Shown here in pieces: positions 33,758-41,340 of a stretch of 64,000 nucleotides of DNA (position 1 is its first letter; each line of letters opens with the position of its first letter). Below the pieces are notes generated by a model. That model searched no databases, was not told the origin of the DNA, and worked only from the letters and a program-made list of their open reading frames with translations. Both the position numbers and the translations under genes were made by a program. This DNA is from Streptomyces sp. NBC_00237 (GTDB lineage Bacteria > Actinomycetota > Actinomycetes > Streptomycetales > Streptomycetaceae), in contig NZ_JAPEMT010000004.1 of assembly GCF_026342435.1 (NCBI RefSeq), forward strand, positions 124,001 to 188,000. The letters are read 5' to 3'.

Positions 33758-34678
33758 TCACGTCAGGAACTTGTCGGCCAGTATGCGGGCGACGGCCCAG
33801 TCCTGCATGGCCACGCCGACGGTCTTGAAGACCGTACGACCGCCCGGCAGCGCCTCGGCGGCGGACAGGGCGGTGCCCAGTTCGGTCAGGCTGGCTTCCG
33901 TGAGGGCCCCGGTCTTGAGGGCGTGCAGGATCTCGCCGGACTCTTCGAGGATCGCCTCGCGCTCGTCGATCACCACAGTGCTGTCGGCGAGGAGGCCGTC
34001 GGGCAGCTCACGCATGGTGGGGCGGAAGGCGCCGATGGCGTTGACGTGGACCCGGGCGGGCAGGGCTTCCTCGGTGAAGAGCGGACTGGTCGCGGGAGTG
34101 GCGCAGCAGACGATCTCCGCATCGCCGACTGCCGTCTCGGGATCGTTGGCGGTACGGATCCGGGTCGCGGGCAGTTCGGGAGCGAGCATCCGGGCAAGGG
34201 CTTCGGCGCGCCGGACGTCGGTGTCCACCACGGTCAACTCGCGCAGGGGGCGCACCGCGTGGACGGCACGGACCTGATCGGGGGCCTGGCCGCCCGCACC
34301 GATGAGGGTGAGCCGGCCCGCGTCGGCGGGGGCGAGGAGGTCGGTGGCGACGCCTACGGCCGCACCGGTGCGCAGGGTGGTGACGGCTCCGGCGTCCGCG
34401 ATCAGGGTGTCCGTGCGCCTGGTTTCGGTCCACACCACCGTGCCGGCGATGGCAGGTGTGCGGTCGAAGTTGAGGCTCAGCGTTTTGGTCATGGCAGAGC
34501 CGCTCGCCCGGTGGTGGGCGTTCATCACCAGGAACTGGCCGTCGCGCATGACGGTGCGGGTGGGCATCTCGAACTCCCCGGCGGCCAGGCCGATGAATCC
34601 GTCGCGTACCGCGTTGATGGCCTCGCGCATGGTGACGGCTTCGCGGACCTCGTCCGCTGAGAGGGTGACGGTCTGCAT
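33758..34678 (-). CDS. Ornithine cyclodeaminase / mu-crystallin family reductase
   Basis: 306 residues. Features of the OCD/mu-crystallin fold: substrate region MPTRTVMRDGQFLVMNAHH with the catalytic-lysine-type segment MTKTLSL, then the NAD motif LTLIGAGGQAPDQV (about 123-136) and CCATPATSPLF. Many members paired with proline racemase-family enzymes are delta-1-pyrroline-2-carboxylate reductases acting on hydroxyproline or D-proline breakdown products, which fits the racemase gene at 35714. It is divergent from a GntR gene and its promoter carries a GTAAGGT-N5-ACCTTAC palindrome. Confidence 0.88.
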   Translation of the reverse strand: MQTVTLSADEVREAVTMREAINAVRDGFIGLAAGEFEMPTRTVMRDGQFLVMNAHHRASGSAMTKTLSLNFDRTPAIAGTVVWTETRRTDTLIADAGAVTTLRTGAAVGVATDLLAPADAGRLTLIGAGGQAPDQVRAVHAVRPLRELTVVDTDVRRAEALARMLAPELPATRIRTANDPETAVGDAEIVCCATPATSPLFTEEALPARVHVNAIGAFRPTMRELPDGLLADSTVVIDEREAILEESGEILHALKTGALTEASLTELGTALSAAEALPGGRTVFKTVGVAMQDWAVARILADKFLT

Positions 34679-34750
34679 GGGATCTCCGCATCGTCGGTGG
34701 AGGGGTTCGTCGGGTCCGTCGTCGGCCGCCCGAACGGCGACAGGAAGTCA

Positions 34751-34769
34751 GTAAGGTATTACACCTTAC
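34751..34769. promoter_or_regulatory. GntR operator, site 1 (upstream of the cyclodeaminase-like gene)
   Basis: Perfect 7-bp inverted repeat GTAAGGT / ACCTTAC with spacer ATTAC. The core TATTACACCT recurs at site 2 before the racemase gene. Confidence 0.7.
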
Positions 34770-34820
34770 AGAGCTGCTCCCGATCGGGAAGAGGGCCGAC
34801 CGAGGACGGGCGGCCCTGTG

Positions 34821-34830
34821 TTATGCATAA
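34821..34830. promoter_or_regulatory. TTATGCATAA palindrome directly before the gntR start
   Basis: A perfect 10-bp AT-rich palindrome ends 3 nt before the GTG start of gntR, where a ribosome-binding site would be expected. It may be a -10 element of a near-leaderless transcript, an operator, or both. Confidence 0.4.
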
Positions 34831-34833
34831 GGC

Positions 34834-35520
34834 GTGACCGATTCCCGACCTGCCGCCGCGCCCACCACTCGCCTGAGGTCCGTCAGCCTCCGCGAGCAGG
34901 CCCGAGAGGAGCTGCGGGCCCGGATCACGCTCGGACAGATCGAGCCGGGCAAGGTCCGCAGCGTGATCAGCATCGCCGAGGAACTCGGGGTGTCCATCAC
35001 TCCCGTGCGCGAGGCGGTGATGGACCTGGCGAATCAGGGCATGGTCGAGGTCATCCGCAACCGGGGTTTCAGGGTGCCGCAGCTCAGCGAGCACGACCTG
35101 GACGAGATCTTCCGTATCCGTACGCTGCTGGAGGCTCCGGCGATGGCGGACGTGGTACGGGTACTGGGCGGTGCCCGGGTCCCGGAGTTCCGGCGGCTTG
35201 CCGAGGAGATCACCTCGGCAGCCAGGAAGGGCGACCTGGCGGCGTTCCTGGACAAGGACCGGCAGTTCCACCTCGGGCTGCTGGAGCTGTTGGGCAACGG
35301 CCGTCTGGTGGCGATGGTTGCCCAGTTGCGCGATCAGGCCCGGATGCGGGGGCTCCAGAAGCTGGCGGACCAGGGCGAGTTGACCCAGTCCGGCGAGGAG
35401 CACATCACGCTGATCGATGCGATCGAGGCCGGACAGGCCGAGCTCGCGGTGGAGTTGATGCGCGATCACCTCGCCCACAGCCGGGGCATCTGGGCCGGGC
35501 ACGCGGAGCCTGCTTCCTGA
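34834..35520 (+). CDS. GntR-family (FCD/FadR subgroup) transcriptional regulator
   Basis: 228 residues from GTG 34834. Winged helix about 15-80: SLREQAREELRARITLGQIEPGK, ISIAEELGVSITPVREAVMDLANQGMVEV; then an all-helical FCD ligand domain (85-215) with the conserved D-x-F/Q-FH motif DKDRQFHLGLLEL and C-terminal H residues that usually bind a metal and carboxylate ligand. No clear Shine-Dalgarno; the transcript may be leaderless. It sits between the two genes whose promoters carry matching palindromes, so it probably represses both until an amino-acid-like inducer is present. Confidence 0.9.
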   Translation: MTDSRPAAAPTTRLRSVSLREQAREELRARITLGQIEPGKVRSVISIAEELGVSITPVREAVMDLANQGMVEVIRNRGFRVPQLSEHDLDEIFRIRTLLEAPAMADVVRVLGGARVPEFRRLAEEITSAARKGDLAAFLDKDRQFHLGLLELLGNGRLVAMVAQLRDQARMRGLQKLADQGELTQSGEEHITLIDAIEAGQAELAVELMRDHLAHSRGIWAGHAEPAS

Positions 35521-35597
35521 ACGTCCCGCAAGGGGCCGGGAGTTCGGCGTGCGGCCCGCCCCGGGTCCTCGCGGTGCACACCCAGCCGTTGACTGGT

Positions 35598-35621
35598 GTT
35601 GGGTAATGTATTACACCTAAC
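35598..35621. promoter_or_regulatory. GntR operator, site 2 (upstream of the proline racemase gene)
   Basis: GTTGGGT (35598-35604) and ACCTAAC (35615-35621) are an imperfect inverted repeat around GTAATGTATTAC. It shares the TATTACACCT core with site 1. Confidence 0.65.
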
Positions 35622-35713
35622 TCGCCGGACGGTGAGAACCGGACAGTGAGCATCCGCATCCCTTTGGCCGTGCGGCGTGGTGGTACGGCAGACCAGTGCG
35701 CAAGGAGACATCC

Positions 35714-36742
35714 ATGCCCGGACAGCAGGGCTTCAGCATCAGCACCGTCGACTACCACACCGGCGGCGAGCCCTTCCGTATCGTCAGCGACCCGCTCGTC
35801 GCCATCGAGGGGACCACCGTCGCCGAGCGCCGCGTCTTCGCCATGGCCGACCCGGAGGTCGACCGCCTGCGGAGGCTGCTGTGCTGCGAACCTCGTGGGC
35901 ATGCCGACATGTACGGCGGTTTCATCACTCCGCCCGACGACGAAGGCGCCCACTTCGGAGTGCTGTTCTGGCACAAGGACGGCTTCTCCACGGCCTGCGG
36001 CCACGGCTCCATCGCACTCGCGGCGTGGGCCGTGGGGAGCGGCCTCGTCGCACGCGACCCTTCCGGGACGACCACCGTCGTCATCGACGTCCCCTCGGGA
36101 CGCGTCACCCTGCGGGTGCGGAGCGACGGCGACAGGATCACCGGGATCGACTTCGTCAACGTGCCCAGCTACCGCCTCGCGGAGAAGGTCGCCCTGGCCA
36201 CCTCCCGGGGTGACGTCGTCGTCGACATCGCCTACGGCGGCGCCATCTACGCCCATCTCGACGCAGCCGCCGTCGGACTGACCGTGACACCCGAGCACTA
36301 CACCGACCTCATCGGCATCGGGCGCGAGGTGAAGTGGGCACTGAACGAGACCGCCCACGCCCGCCACCCCGTCGACGACCGCCTCAGCGGCATCTACGGC
36401 ACCATCCTCTACGAAGACCTCGGCACCGACTCCGACGGCAATCCGCACCAGCGCAACGTCACCGTCTTCGCCGACGGCCAGGTCGACCGCTCCCCGTGCG
36501 GTTCCGGCACCTGCTCGCGGGTCGCCGTGCTCGCCGCGACCGGCTCTCTCACCTCGGGCCAGACCCTCGTCCACGACTCCCTCGTAGGCAGCCGCTTCAC
36601 CGCTCGCATCGCCTCGGAGCTGAGCGCGGACGGCTACCGGGCCGTCATTCCCGAGGTCACCGGGACCGCCTACCGCACCGGCGAGCACCGCTTCACACTC
36701 GACCCCGACGACGACCTCGGCACCGGGTTCGTCCTCCGGTAG
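35714..36742 (+). CDS. Proline racemase / hydroxyproline epimerase family enzyme
   Basis: 342 residues from ATG 35714 (AAGGAG at 35702-35707). Both catalytic positions are cysteine: Cys95 in FSTACGHG and Cys262 in DRSPCGSG. Two cysteines are known for proline racemase and 4-hydroxyproline 2-epimerase, whereas trans-3-hydroxy-L-proline dehydratases carry threonine at the second site, so an epimerase or racemase is favoured. With the cyclodeaminase-like gene and GntR regulator it forms a small (hydroxy)proline catabolic module. Confidence 0.9.
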   Translation: MPGQQGFSISTVDYHTGGEPFRIVSDPLVAIEGTTVAERRVFAMADPEVDRLRRLLCCEPRGHADMYGGFITPPDDEGAHFGVLFWHKDGFSTACGHGSIALAAWAVGSGLVARDPSGTTTVVIDVPSGRVTLRVRSDGDRITGIDFVNVPSYRLAEKVALATSRGDVVVDIAYGGAIYAHLDAAAVGLTVTPEHYTDLIGIGREVKWALNETAHARHPVDDRLSGIYGTILYEDLGTDSDGNPHQRNVTVFADGQVDRSPCGSGTCSRVAVLAATGSLTSGQTLVHDSLVGSRFTARIASELSADGYRAVIPEVTGTAYRTGEHRFTLDPDDDLGTGFVLR

Positions 36743-36776
36743 CAGAATCCGTACGGCGTCCTGGGCCCTGACGCGC

Positions 36777-38045
36777 TCAGGCGAAGTCCCGGCGGCGGCC
36801 CGCCTTGGCCGTGAGCAGGTAGAGCGGCGGCAGGACGGCTGCCGCGCACACCGCCGACAGAGCTGTGTGCGTTCCCGCGTACGTGGCGAGCAGGCCGGCG
36901 GTGAGGGCGCCGACGGGCTGGGCGCCCCAGGAGACGAAGCGGACGGTGGCCATGACGCGGGAGAGGAGCTCGGGCGGCGACTCCGTCTGACGGTAGGTGC
37001 GGGTGGTGATCGAACCGATGACGACGCCGAAGGCGAAACCGGCGTTGCCGAGGGCGAACCAGTAGGCGTCGGCGGCGGACGTGGTCAGCGGGATCAGGGC
37101 CGCGGCCGCGACGCCGCCTGCCAGCGAGGCCCCGACGACCCCGCGCGCGGTGCCGAACCGCCGGGTGATCCGTACCGCCAGCGAGGATCCGGCGAGTGCG
37201 CCGACTCCGTCCATGGCGAGCACCAGGCCGAGTTGGGCGGGCGTCAGCCCGGCCTCGCGGACCAGGTAGAGGGGGGTGAGGGCGATCAGCGCGGCGCAGA
37301 CGAAGTTGGTGGCGGTCGCCCAGAGCATGCAGGGCAGCATCACCGGGTGCCGGGTCACGTACCGCCAGCCCTCGCGGATCTGTCGCCCTGCGCTGTCGCC
37401 GGTACGGGGCGCGGGGCGGCGTTCGGGGAGGGTGCGCAGCAGTACGGCGGAGACGAGGTAGCTGGCGGCGTCCACGAGGAGCGCACCCACCGGGCCTGCG
37501 GCCTGGACGAGGAGGCCGCCTACGGAGGGGCCGCCGGTCTCGGTGACGGCATCGGTGCCGGACATCAGGCTGTTGCGCGCGGCGAGTTGCTCGGCCGGGA
37601 CGACGGCCGGCAGGAACGTCGAGTTCGCTATGTCGAAGAGGACGGTCGAGGCGCCGGTGACCAGAGCGGCGAGCAACAGATGGGCGTAGGTGAGCCCGTC
37701 GAACCACCAGGCGAGCGGCAGGGACCCGAGGGCGGCGAACCGTACGAGATCCAGGGTGACTTGGAGACGGCGCAGTGGTACGCGCTGGGCGACCACGCCC
37801 GCCGGAAGGCTGAGCAGCAGCCAGGAGATCTGACCGGCGGCGGCGAGGAGGGTTGCCTGGAGGGCGGTGGCGTCGAGGACGACGAGGGCGACCAGGGGCA
37901 GGGCGAGTGCGGTGACGGCGGTGCCTGCGTGGCTGACGGTGGAGGCGGCCCAGTAGCGCCAGAAGTGGGCGGAGGGGGCGGCCGGTTGGTGCGGGGGCTC
38001 GGGGCTGGGGCGGACGCGCCCCGGGACTGTCGGGGTCTCGTTCAT
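36777..38045 (-). CDS. MFS exporter, EntS-like
   Basis: 422 residues from ATG 38043-38045, predicted 12 membrane helices. The loop 2-3 region (LPAGVVAQRVPLRRLQVTLDLVR), FDIANSTFLPAVVPAEQLAARNSLMSGTDAVTETGGPSVGG and the central WRYVTRHPVM are typical of the enterobactin-exporter-like / macrolide-exporter MFS branch, which works as drug or siderophore efflux. The promoter has two near-identical inverted repeats. Convergent with the racemase gene. The substrate is unknown. Confidence 0.9.
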   Translation of the reverse strand: MNETPTVPGRVRPSPEPPHQPAAPSAHFWRYWAASTVSHAGTAVTALALPLVALVVLDATALQATLLAAAGQISWLLLSLPAGVVAQRVPLRRLQVTLDLVRFAALGSLPLAWWFDGLTYAHLLLAALVTGASTVLFDIANSTFLPAVVPAEQLAARNSLMSGTDAVTETGGPSVGGLLVQAAGPVGALLVDAASYLVSAVLLRTLPERRPAPRTGDSAGRQIREGWRYVTRHPVMLPCMLWATATNFVCAALIALTPLYLVREAGLTPAQLGLVLAMDGVGALAGSSLAVRITRRFGTARGVVGASLAGGVAAAALIPLTTSAADAYWFALGNAGFAFGVVIGSITTRTYRQTESPPELLSRVMATVRFVSWGAQPVGALTAGLLATYAGTHTALSAVCAAAVLPPLYLLTAKAGRRRDFA

Positions 38046-38070
38046 ACGACGCCCTTCTCCGGCGGACTCC

Positions 38071-38125
38071 AGTGAGTCTCTTTTAGGAACTTACTCGGAC
38101 CAGTGAGTTTCTATCGGGAACTCAC
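38071..38125 (-). promoter_or_regulatory. Twin operators upstream of the MFS exporter
   Basis: Two copies of a similar ~25-bp element begin 31 bp apart: AGTGAGT-N11-ACTTACT (38071-38095) and GTGAGT-N11-ACTCAC (38103-38125, perfect 6-bp arms). Spacing of three helical turns puts two dimers on one face, typical of TetR-type efflux control. No regulator gene of that type is adjacent. Confidence 0.65.
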
Positions 38126-38280
38126 CCCCTGGCGCAAGACGATTCCGACAACTCCACGTCGTAGCCGCACGACGGCTGCATCCGCGCGACGGCTGGATCG
38201 GCGTCCGCACGTCGCCGCTCGCACTGCCGGGGCACAGGGCCGGGGCTCCGCCCACCGCCTCCGGCAAGGGACGGCGATGG
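38126..38280. other. Intergenic sequence before the PEP-mutase-like gene
   Basis: GC-rich stretch with no credible gene; together with the operators and the 16-bp repeats it makes up the 337-bp divergent spacer. Confidence 0.4.
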
Positions 38281-38360
38281 CGCTTGCCTGCGGCAGCGCT
38301 TGCCTGCGGTGGCGCTTGCCTGCGGCAGCACTTGTCTGCGGTGGCACTTGTCTGCGGCAC
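38281..38360 (+). repeat. Five 16-bp tandem repeats directly before a ribosome-binding site
   Basis: Five contiguous 16-bp units, CGCTTGCCTGCGGCAG or close variants (the last two begin CACTTGTC), run 38281-38296, -38312, -38328, -38344 and -38360. The array abuts CGCAGGAGGT, the Shine-Dalgarno of the next gene. Confidence 0.9.
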
Positions 38361-38382
38361 CGCAGGAGGTAGCTTCTTCGGC

Positions 38383-39147
38383 ATGGACTTTCACACCGCC
38401 GTTGAGCGCGCTCAGCGCCTCAAGAAGCTGCATGCCGAGTACAAGCCCCTGGTACTGCCGACCGTCTGGGACGTCTGGTCCGCGCGGACCGCAGCCGCCG
38501 CCGGATTCCCCGCGCTGACCATCGGCAGCCATCCGCTCGCCGACTCCCGAGGAGCCGGCGACCACGAGGGCCAGACCTTCGAGGAAGTGCTCGCCGCCGT
38601 CAGGCCGATCATCGCGGCGGTCGACGTCCCCGTTTCCGTCGACCTGGAGGCGGGTTACGGGCAGGAGCCCGCAGACCTCATCGCCGGGCTGACCGAGGTC
38701 GGCGGGGTCGGCCTCAACGTCGAGGACACCGTCCACTCCGAGGGCGGACGCGTGCGGACCACGCAGGAGCACGCGAACTACATCGCCGGCCTCCGCGCGG
38801 CGGCCGACAAGGCCGGAATCCCGGTCTGGATCAACGGACGCACCGACCTCTTCCTGCACGCGAAGGACGCCCCCGGCGTCCTCGACGAAGCGATCGAGCG
38901 GCTGCGGGCCCTGGAACAGGCAGGTGCCGACAGCGTCTACCCGGTGGGCATTCAGGACAACGACGAGCTGCTCACGGCGGTGACCAGTGCCGTCACCGTT
39001 CCCGTGAACTCGACGGCCCACCCCGTCAAGCACGACCTTGAGCGCTTCCGCCGCCTCGGCGTCGGCCGGATCACCTTCGGTCCGCTGCTCCAGTTCGCCA
39101 TGACGGACGCGATGAACGAAGCGATCGGGCCCTGGGCTCCCCGATAA
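38383..39147 (+). CDS. Isocitrate lyase / PEP mutase superfamily protein
   Basis: 254 residues from ATG 38383 (AGGAGG at 38364-38369, spacing 13, slightly long). The (beta/alpha)8 lyase core shows VLPTVWDVWSARTAAAAGFPALTIGS, VDLEAGYG with acidic Mg ligands, GLNVEDT, WINGRTDLF and PVNSTAHP. This is the methylisocitrate-lyase-like oxaloacetate-hydrolase/PEP-mutase group, which breaks or rearranges C-C or C-P bonds next to a carboxylate. The KKCGH-type loop of true isocitrate lyase is absent. No phosphonate genes are nearby. Confidence 0.87.
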   Translation: MDFHTAVERAQRLKKLHAEYKPLVLPTVWDVWSARTAAAAGFPALTIGSHPLADSRGAGDHEGQTFEEVLAAVRPIIAAVDVPVSVDLEAGYGQEPADLIAGLTEVGGVGLNVEDTVHSEGGRVRTTQEHANYIAGLRAAADKAGIPVWINGRTDLFLHAKDAPGVLDEAIERLRALEQAGADSVYPVGIQDNDELLTAVTSAVTVPVNSTAHPVKHDLERFRRLGVGRITFGPLLQFAMTDAMNEAIGPWAPR

Positions 39148-39244
39148 CGCGCTGCACACCTCCCGCTCCGGGCGACTCCCTCGTACCGGTTGGGAGTTGG
39201 GTGCCGAGCCGGTGAGGCGGAGGGTCTTCGGCCGGGCCGCTAAG

Positions 39245-39274
39245 CCGGTGGTCACGCGGAGGCGTGACCACCGG
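39245..39274. terminator. Strong terminator after the PEP-mutase-like gene
   Basis: Perfect 13-bp arms CCGGTGGTCACGC (39245-39257) and GCGTGACCACCGG (39262-39274) with a GGAG tetraloop. Confidence 0.8.
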
Positions 39275-39375
39275 GGCCCAGAGGTGGGGCGGCCCCGGCG
39301 GGCCCGGGAAGGTGCGCGTCGGGACGGTCCGGATAGGGTGACGTCCTTCCCGACGCCTTCCGCCCCGGAGCCCCC

Positions 39376-40392
39376 ATGGAACCGCCCACCGGTCTGATCC
39401 AGGCCCCGCCGGGCATCTCACCGGGCCGGGGCACTCCGGCTTCGGTCCGGGTCGCGGGTGCCGTGTCGGTGGTGACCGTGTGTGCGATCGCCTGGGCCGC
39501 GGGGGGCGACGAACTGCTGACCGGTCCCGGATTCCGCGCCTGGCAGACGATCACCGTGGCGATCCTCGTACAGGCCCTGCCGTTCCTGCTGCTGGGCACT
39601 CTCATATCCGGCGCGGTCAACGCCTTCGTCCCGGCCCACGTGTTCGGAAAGGCGCTGCCGCGCAATCCTGTTCTCGCGGTTCCGGTGGCGAGCGCCGCGG
39701 GAATCGTGCTGCCGGGCTGCGAGTGCGCCTCGGTACCGGTCGCCAGGAGTCTGATCCAGCGCGGAGTCACCCCGTCCGCCGCGTTCGCCTTCCTCCTGGC
39801 GGCCCCCGCGATCAACCCCGTCGTCCTCGTGTCCACGGCCGTCGCCTTCCCCGGCAGCCCTGACATGGTCGTCGCCCGCCTGGTCGCCTCGCTGGCGACG
39901 TCGGTGCTGATGGGCTGGCTCTGGCTGCGGTTCGGACGTACGCAATGGCTGCGGATGCCCGCACGCCACACCGGCCATCAACACGGCGACAGCCGCCTGG
40001 AGGAGTTCCGGGTCGGCTTCCAGCACGACTTCCTGCACGCGGGCGGCTTCCTCGTGCTGGGCGCGATGGCCGCGGCCACCTTCAACGTCGCCGTGCCGAA
40101 GTCGGTGCTGGAGACCTTCTCGTCCTCACCCTGGCTCTCGGTGCTCTTCCTCGCCGCCCTGGCCGTCGTGCTGGCCGTCTGTTCGGAGGCGGACGCCTTC
40201 CTCGCCGCCTCGCTGACCGGGTTCTCGCCGACCGCCCGGCTGGCGTTCATGGTCGTCGGCCCGATGGTCGACCTGAAGCTGATCGCCCTCCAGGCGGGGA
40301 CCTTCGGCCGGGCGTTCGCCTGGCGCTTCTCGGCGACGACCGCCGTCGCGGCCGTCGCGTGCACCGCGCTGACCGGATGGTGGCTGCTGTGA
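39376..40392 (+). CDS. UPF0718 / YcgR-like permease
   Basis: 338 residues, about eight to nine membrane helices. The family signatures LPGCECASVPVARSLIQRG and FLLAAPAINPVVLVST are present, with a short His-rich loop (HTGHQHGDS, about 197-205). UPF0718 members include YcgR of Bacillus and ArsP-type organoarsenical exporters; in Bacillus ycgR is paired with ycgQ, as here. Transport of a metal or metalloid is likely, the substrate unknown. The stop overlaps the next start within a 21-bp tandem repeat. Confidence 0.88.
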   Translation: MEPPTGLIQAPPGISPGRGTPASVRVAGAVSVVTVCAIAWAAGGDELLTGPGFRAWQTITVAILVQALPFLLLGTLISGAVNAFVPAHVFGKALPRNPVLAVPVASAAGIVLPGCECASVPVARSLIQRGVTPSAAFAFLLAAPAINPVVLVSTAVAFPGSPDMVVARLVASLATSVLMGWLWLRFGRTQWLRMPARHTGHQHGDSRLEEFRVGFQHDFLHAGGFLVLGAMAAATFNVAVPKSVLETFSSSPWLSVLFLAALAVVLAVCSEADAFLAASLTGFSPTARLAFMVVGPMVDLKLIALQAGTFGRAFAWRFSATTAVAAVACTALTGWWLL

Positions 40393-40433
40393 GCCGGGTG
40401 ATGGCTGCTGTGAACCGGATGGTGGCTGCTGTG
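40371..40433 (+). repeat. Three 21-bp tandem repeats across the permease stop and the next gene's start
   Basis: Units 40371-40391, 40392-40412 and 40413-40433 each end in GGCTGCTGTG. The unit is a multiple of three, so it gives three in-frame GTG codons (40389, 40410, 40431) as possible starts of the YcgQ-like protein. Confidence 0.85.
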
Positions 40434-41300
40434 AGACGTCACGCCCAGCCCCTCCTCCTGCTGACCCTCGGCGTGGCGGTCCTGCGGGTGTCACTGTTCA
40501 GCGACGTGTGTCTGCGGTACGTGAAGGAGAGCGCCCAGCCGTTCCTGATCGCGACCGGACTCCTGCTCGCGGCCCTGGGCCTCGCGGGGCTCGCGCGCGA
40601 CGTCGTACCGCGCGCACGGGAGCGGACGCAGGGGGCCCCCGGCAAAGGCACCGAGAAGTCCGCCGCGACCTCCGAGTCGATACGGCAGGATGCCCACGGC
40701 CCGGCCTCGCACGAGTACGCGCATCACCACAGCCACGACGCCGAAGCCGAAGCGGAGGTGCACGGCCACGACCACTCCCGGGGCCCGCGCGTGGCCTGGC
40801 TGCTGCTGCCGCCCGCGCTGCTCCTGCTGCTCTTCGCCCCGCCCGCGCTGGGTTCGTACACCGCGTCTCGCGATCAGCCGCAACTCGTCCAGGACTACGA
40901 GCACTTCGACCCGCTGCCCGCCGCGGGAAGCCCCGTACCCCTCTCCCTCACCGAGCTCGTCGCCCGTCTCCAGCAGGACGAGAGCGGCAGCCTCAAGGGC
41001 CGCACCCTGGTCCTCCAGGGCTTCGTCACTCCCGCCCGGGAGTCCGCCGGGACCAAGGCCGGGACCTGGGAACTGACCCGGCTCCTGGTCTCCTGCTGCG
41101 CCGCCGACTCGCAGGCCCTCCGCGTCACCGTGCACGGGGCGCAGGCGCCGCCCGCCGACGCCTGGGTACGGGTCACCGCCCGCTGGCGGCCGGGCGGCAC
41201 GTTCGGCACCACCTCCGCTGCGCTCGCGCTCGACGCCGTGTCCGTCACCCGTGTCCCGGAACCCGCCAACCCGTATCTGGACAAGGCTCCCGTGCTCTGA
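40389..41300 (+). CDS. TIGR03943 / UPF0703 (YcgQ-like) membrane protein
   Basis: 303 residues from GTG 40389 (GTG 40410 or 40431 would shorten it by 7 or 14). Two N-terminal membrane helices, a metal-binding-type His/Glu/Asp loop (about residues 114-134, with EYAHHHSHDAEAEAEVHGHD), one more helix and an extracytoplasmic C-terminal domain with the family motif LVSCCAAD. Partner of the UPF0718 permease; together they are presumed to form a metal-related transport system, the His loop arguing for zinc or a similar ion. Confidence 0.87.
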   Translation: MSRVMAAVNRMVAAVRRHAQPLLLLTLGVAVLRVSLFSDVCLRYVKESAQPFLIATGLLLAALGLAGLARDVVPRARERTQGAPGKGTEKSAATSESIRQDAHGPASHEYAHHHSHDAEAEAEVHGHDHSRGPRVAWLLLPPALLLLLFAPPALGSYTASRDQPQLVQDYEHFDPLPAAGSPVPLSLTELVARLQQDESGSLKGRTLVLQGFVTPARESAGTKAGTWELTRLLVSCCAADSQALRVTVHGAQAPPADAWVRVTARWRPGGTFGTTSAALALDAVSVTRVPEPANPYLDKAPVL

Positions 41301-41340
41301 GCGAGTCCCCCGCAGAAGGCGCATCCGTCAGGGGACTTGC
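41301..41340. terminator. Imperfect bidirectional terminator
   Basis: GCGAGTCCCC (41301-41310) pairs with GGGGACTTGC (41331-41340) with one mismatch; the right arm lies in the 3' end of the AraC gene. Confidence 0.45.
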
